A stretch of DNA of 64,000 nt, from contig NC_081552.1 of assembly GCF_963082655.1 (NCBI RefSeq), positions 190,228,075-190,292,074 on the forward strand, read 5' to 3'. This stretch comes from Stomoxys calcitrans (lineage: Eukaryota > Arthropoda > Insecta > Diptera > Muscidae). Positions 62,775-64,000 of this stretch are shown here, one piece after another. Numbering within the stretch: the first letter of the stretch is position 1; each line of letters begins with the position of its first letter. The position numbers and the translations under genes were made by a program. Under the pieces are notes generated by a model. That model was not told where the DNA came from and did not search any database. It saw only the letters and a list, made by a program, of their open reading frames with translations.

Positions 62775-64000
62775 TTTTCATACCCACCACCATAGGATAC
62801 GGGGTATATTCATTTAGTCATTGCGTTTGCAACACATCGAAATATCAATTTCCGACCCTACAAAGTACATATATTTCGGATCGTCGTAAAATTCGAAGAC
62901 AATTTAACGATGTCCGTTTGTCTGTCCGTCCGTCTGCTTTAATCACTCTACAGTCTTCAAAAATTGAGATATTGAGCTGAAATTTGGCATAGATACGTCT
63001 TTTTGATGCACGCTAGTTAAGTTCTTGAACGGGCCAAAGCGGACCATATTTGGCTATAGCTGCTATATAGACGGATCTCCAGATAAAGGGTCTGCAGCCC
63101 ATAAATGCTTTATTTTGTTTCCGATTTCGCTGAAATTTGAAACAGCGAGTAGTTTCAGGCCTCCCAACATCCGACCTAAATATGGTTTAGATCGGACTAT
63201 ATTTAGATATAGCTGCCATATAGACCGATCTGCCGATAAAGGGTCTGAAGCCCATAAAAGCTTTATTTTTTAACCGATTTCGCTGAAATTTGAAACAGTG
63301 AGTTGTTTTGAGCCTCCCATCATAGCACCCAAATATGGTTCAGATCGGACTACATTTAGATATAGCTGCCATATAGACCGATCTGCCGATAAAGGGTCTG
63401 ACGCCCACAAAAGCTTTATTTTTTTAACCGATTTCTCTGAAATTTGAAATAGTGAGTTATTTTAAGCCCTCTGATAGCCGACCTAAATATGGATTAGATC
63501 GATCCTTATTTAGATATAGCTGCCATATAGACCGATCTGCCGATAAAGGGTCTGAAGCCCATAAAAGCCTCATTTATTACCTGATTTCGCTGAAATTTGA
63601 AATAGTGAGTCATTTTAAGCCCCCTGATATCCGACCTAAATATGGTTCAGATCGGACTATATTTAGATATAGCTGTCATGTAGACCGATCTGCCGATAAA
63701 GGGTCTGAAGCCCACAAAAGTTTTTTTTTTAACCGATTTCGCTGAAATTTGAATCAATAAGTAGTTTTAGGCCACCCGCCATCTGACCCAAATATGGGAA
63801 AGATCGGACTGTATTTAGATGTAGCTGTCTATATAGACCGATATGTCGATTAAGGGTCTGAAGCCCATAAAAGCTGCATTTATTTCCCGATTTTGTTGAA
63901 ATTTGAAATACAAAATTCAACAGTGACTTGTATTGATTAGACCTCTCAATGTCCATGCCGAATTGGGGTGCAAAAATTATCAAATTTTCACCGGATTTAG
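62775..64000 (-). repeat. DINE-like element, minus orientation, runs off the window
   Basis: Reversed tail (catacccaccaccataggat, ttgcaacacatcgaaatatc, tccgaccctacaaagtacat, gtccgtttgtctgtccgtcc), then about seven reversed subtype 2 units (atagctgccatatagaccga, tctgccgataaagggtctga, agcccataaaagctttattt, cgatttcgctgaaatttgaa). It is the same subtype as 9237-11420, in the opposite orientation. The header end is beyond the window. Confidence 0.85.

Overview
This window is eukaryotic, non-coding-rich DNA from a dipteran. The best guess is a calyptrate (muscid-type) fly with a large genome. The basis is an extremely abundant class of interspersed repeats with the palindromic terminus ttcggccgggccgaa, tandem units containing gatcggtttatatgg, and a tail with gacggacatggct and tatatactttatgggg. 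Other support comes from Tc1/mariner, RTE, Jockey/CR1-like and RNase H-bearing LINE remnants that look insect-like, and from insect-type splice signals. There are no bacterial-type genes, operons, rRNA genes or CRISPR arrays.

The main host-gene signal is on the + strand. A candidate first coding exon (ATG at 888, splice donor after 1040) opens the window. Two textbook recursive-splice (ratchet, zero-length exon) sites follow at 24013/24014 and 50605/50606. A second 5'UTR-like exon with a donor lies at about 31380-31938. The simplest reading is that nearly all of the window is one giant intron of a + strand gene, with an optional internal promoter, filled with mobile elements. I do not recognise the gene.

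Layout. 1-200 repeat tail; 206-1570 exon 1 and flanking unique DNA; 1565-2195 a SINE nested in a SINE; 2222-3815 DINE/INE-like tandem-repeat element; 3816-6345 RNase H LINE (family A); 6359-7995 SINE fused to an RTE copy; 8000-9235 unique; 9237-13612 DINE-like arrays, a second satellite-like repeat (called repeat C), a SINE fragment and a Jockey/CR1-like LINE 3' end; 13612-14770 RTE (-); 14771-15885 unique; 15886-20735 DINE-like arrays, including a 303-bp dimeric higher-order array; 20821-21075 tandem duplication; 21870-23850 LINE family B (-); 24014 ratchet site 1; 24930-25755 and 27880-28545 DINE-like; 28546-30770 LINE A (-) interrupted by a Jockey/CR1-like LINE; 30771-32500 unique promoter-like DNA; 32503-37200 DINE-like and repeat C; 37201-39440 SINE and RTE (+); 39881-41150 unique; 41150-44070 RTE (-) and SINE; 44440-45000 repeat C; 46431-46998 (TTTTA)n; 48127-48733 fold-back mariner inside a DINE-like element; 50382-50537 and 51231-52316 a 31-bp quasi-palindromic minisatellite in two blocks, with ratchet site 2 between them; 52317-53400 LINE A 3' part; 54380-57110 repeat C with poly-G tracts; 57110-64000 DINE-like arrays with SINE insertions and LINE debris.

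No mobile element here looks autonomous. Every reverse transcriptase or transposase remnant has stops, frameshifts, truncations or rearrangements. The relative order of several insertions can be read from nesting and target-site duplications.
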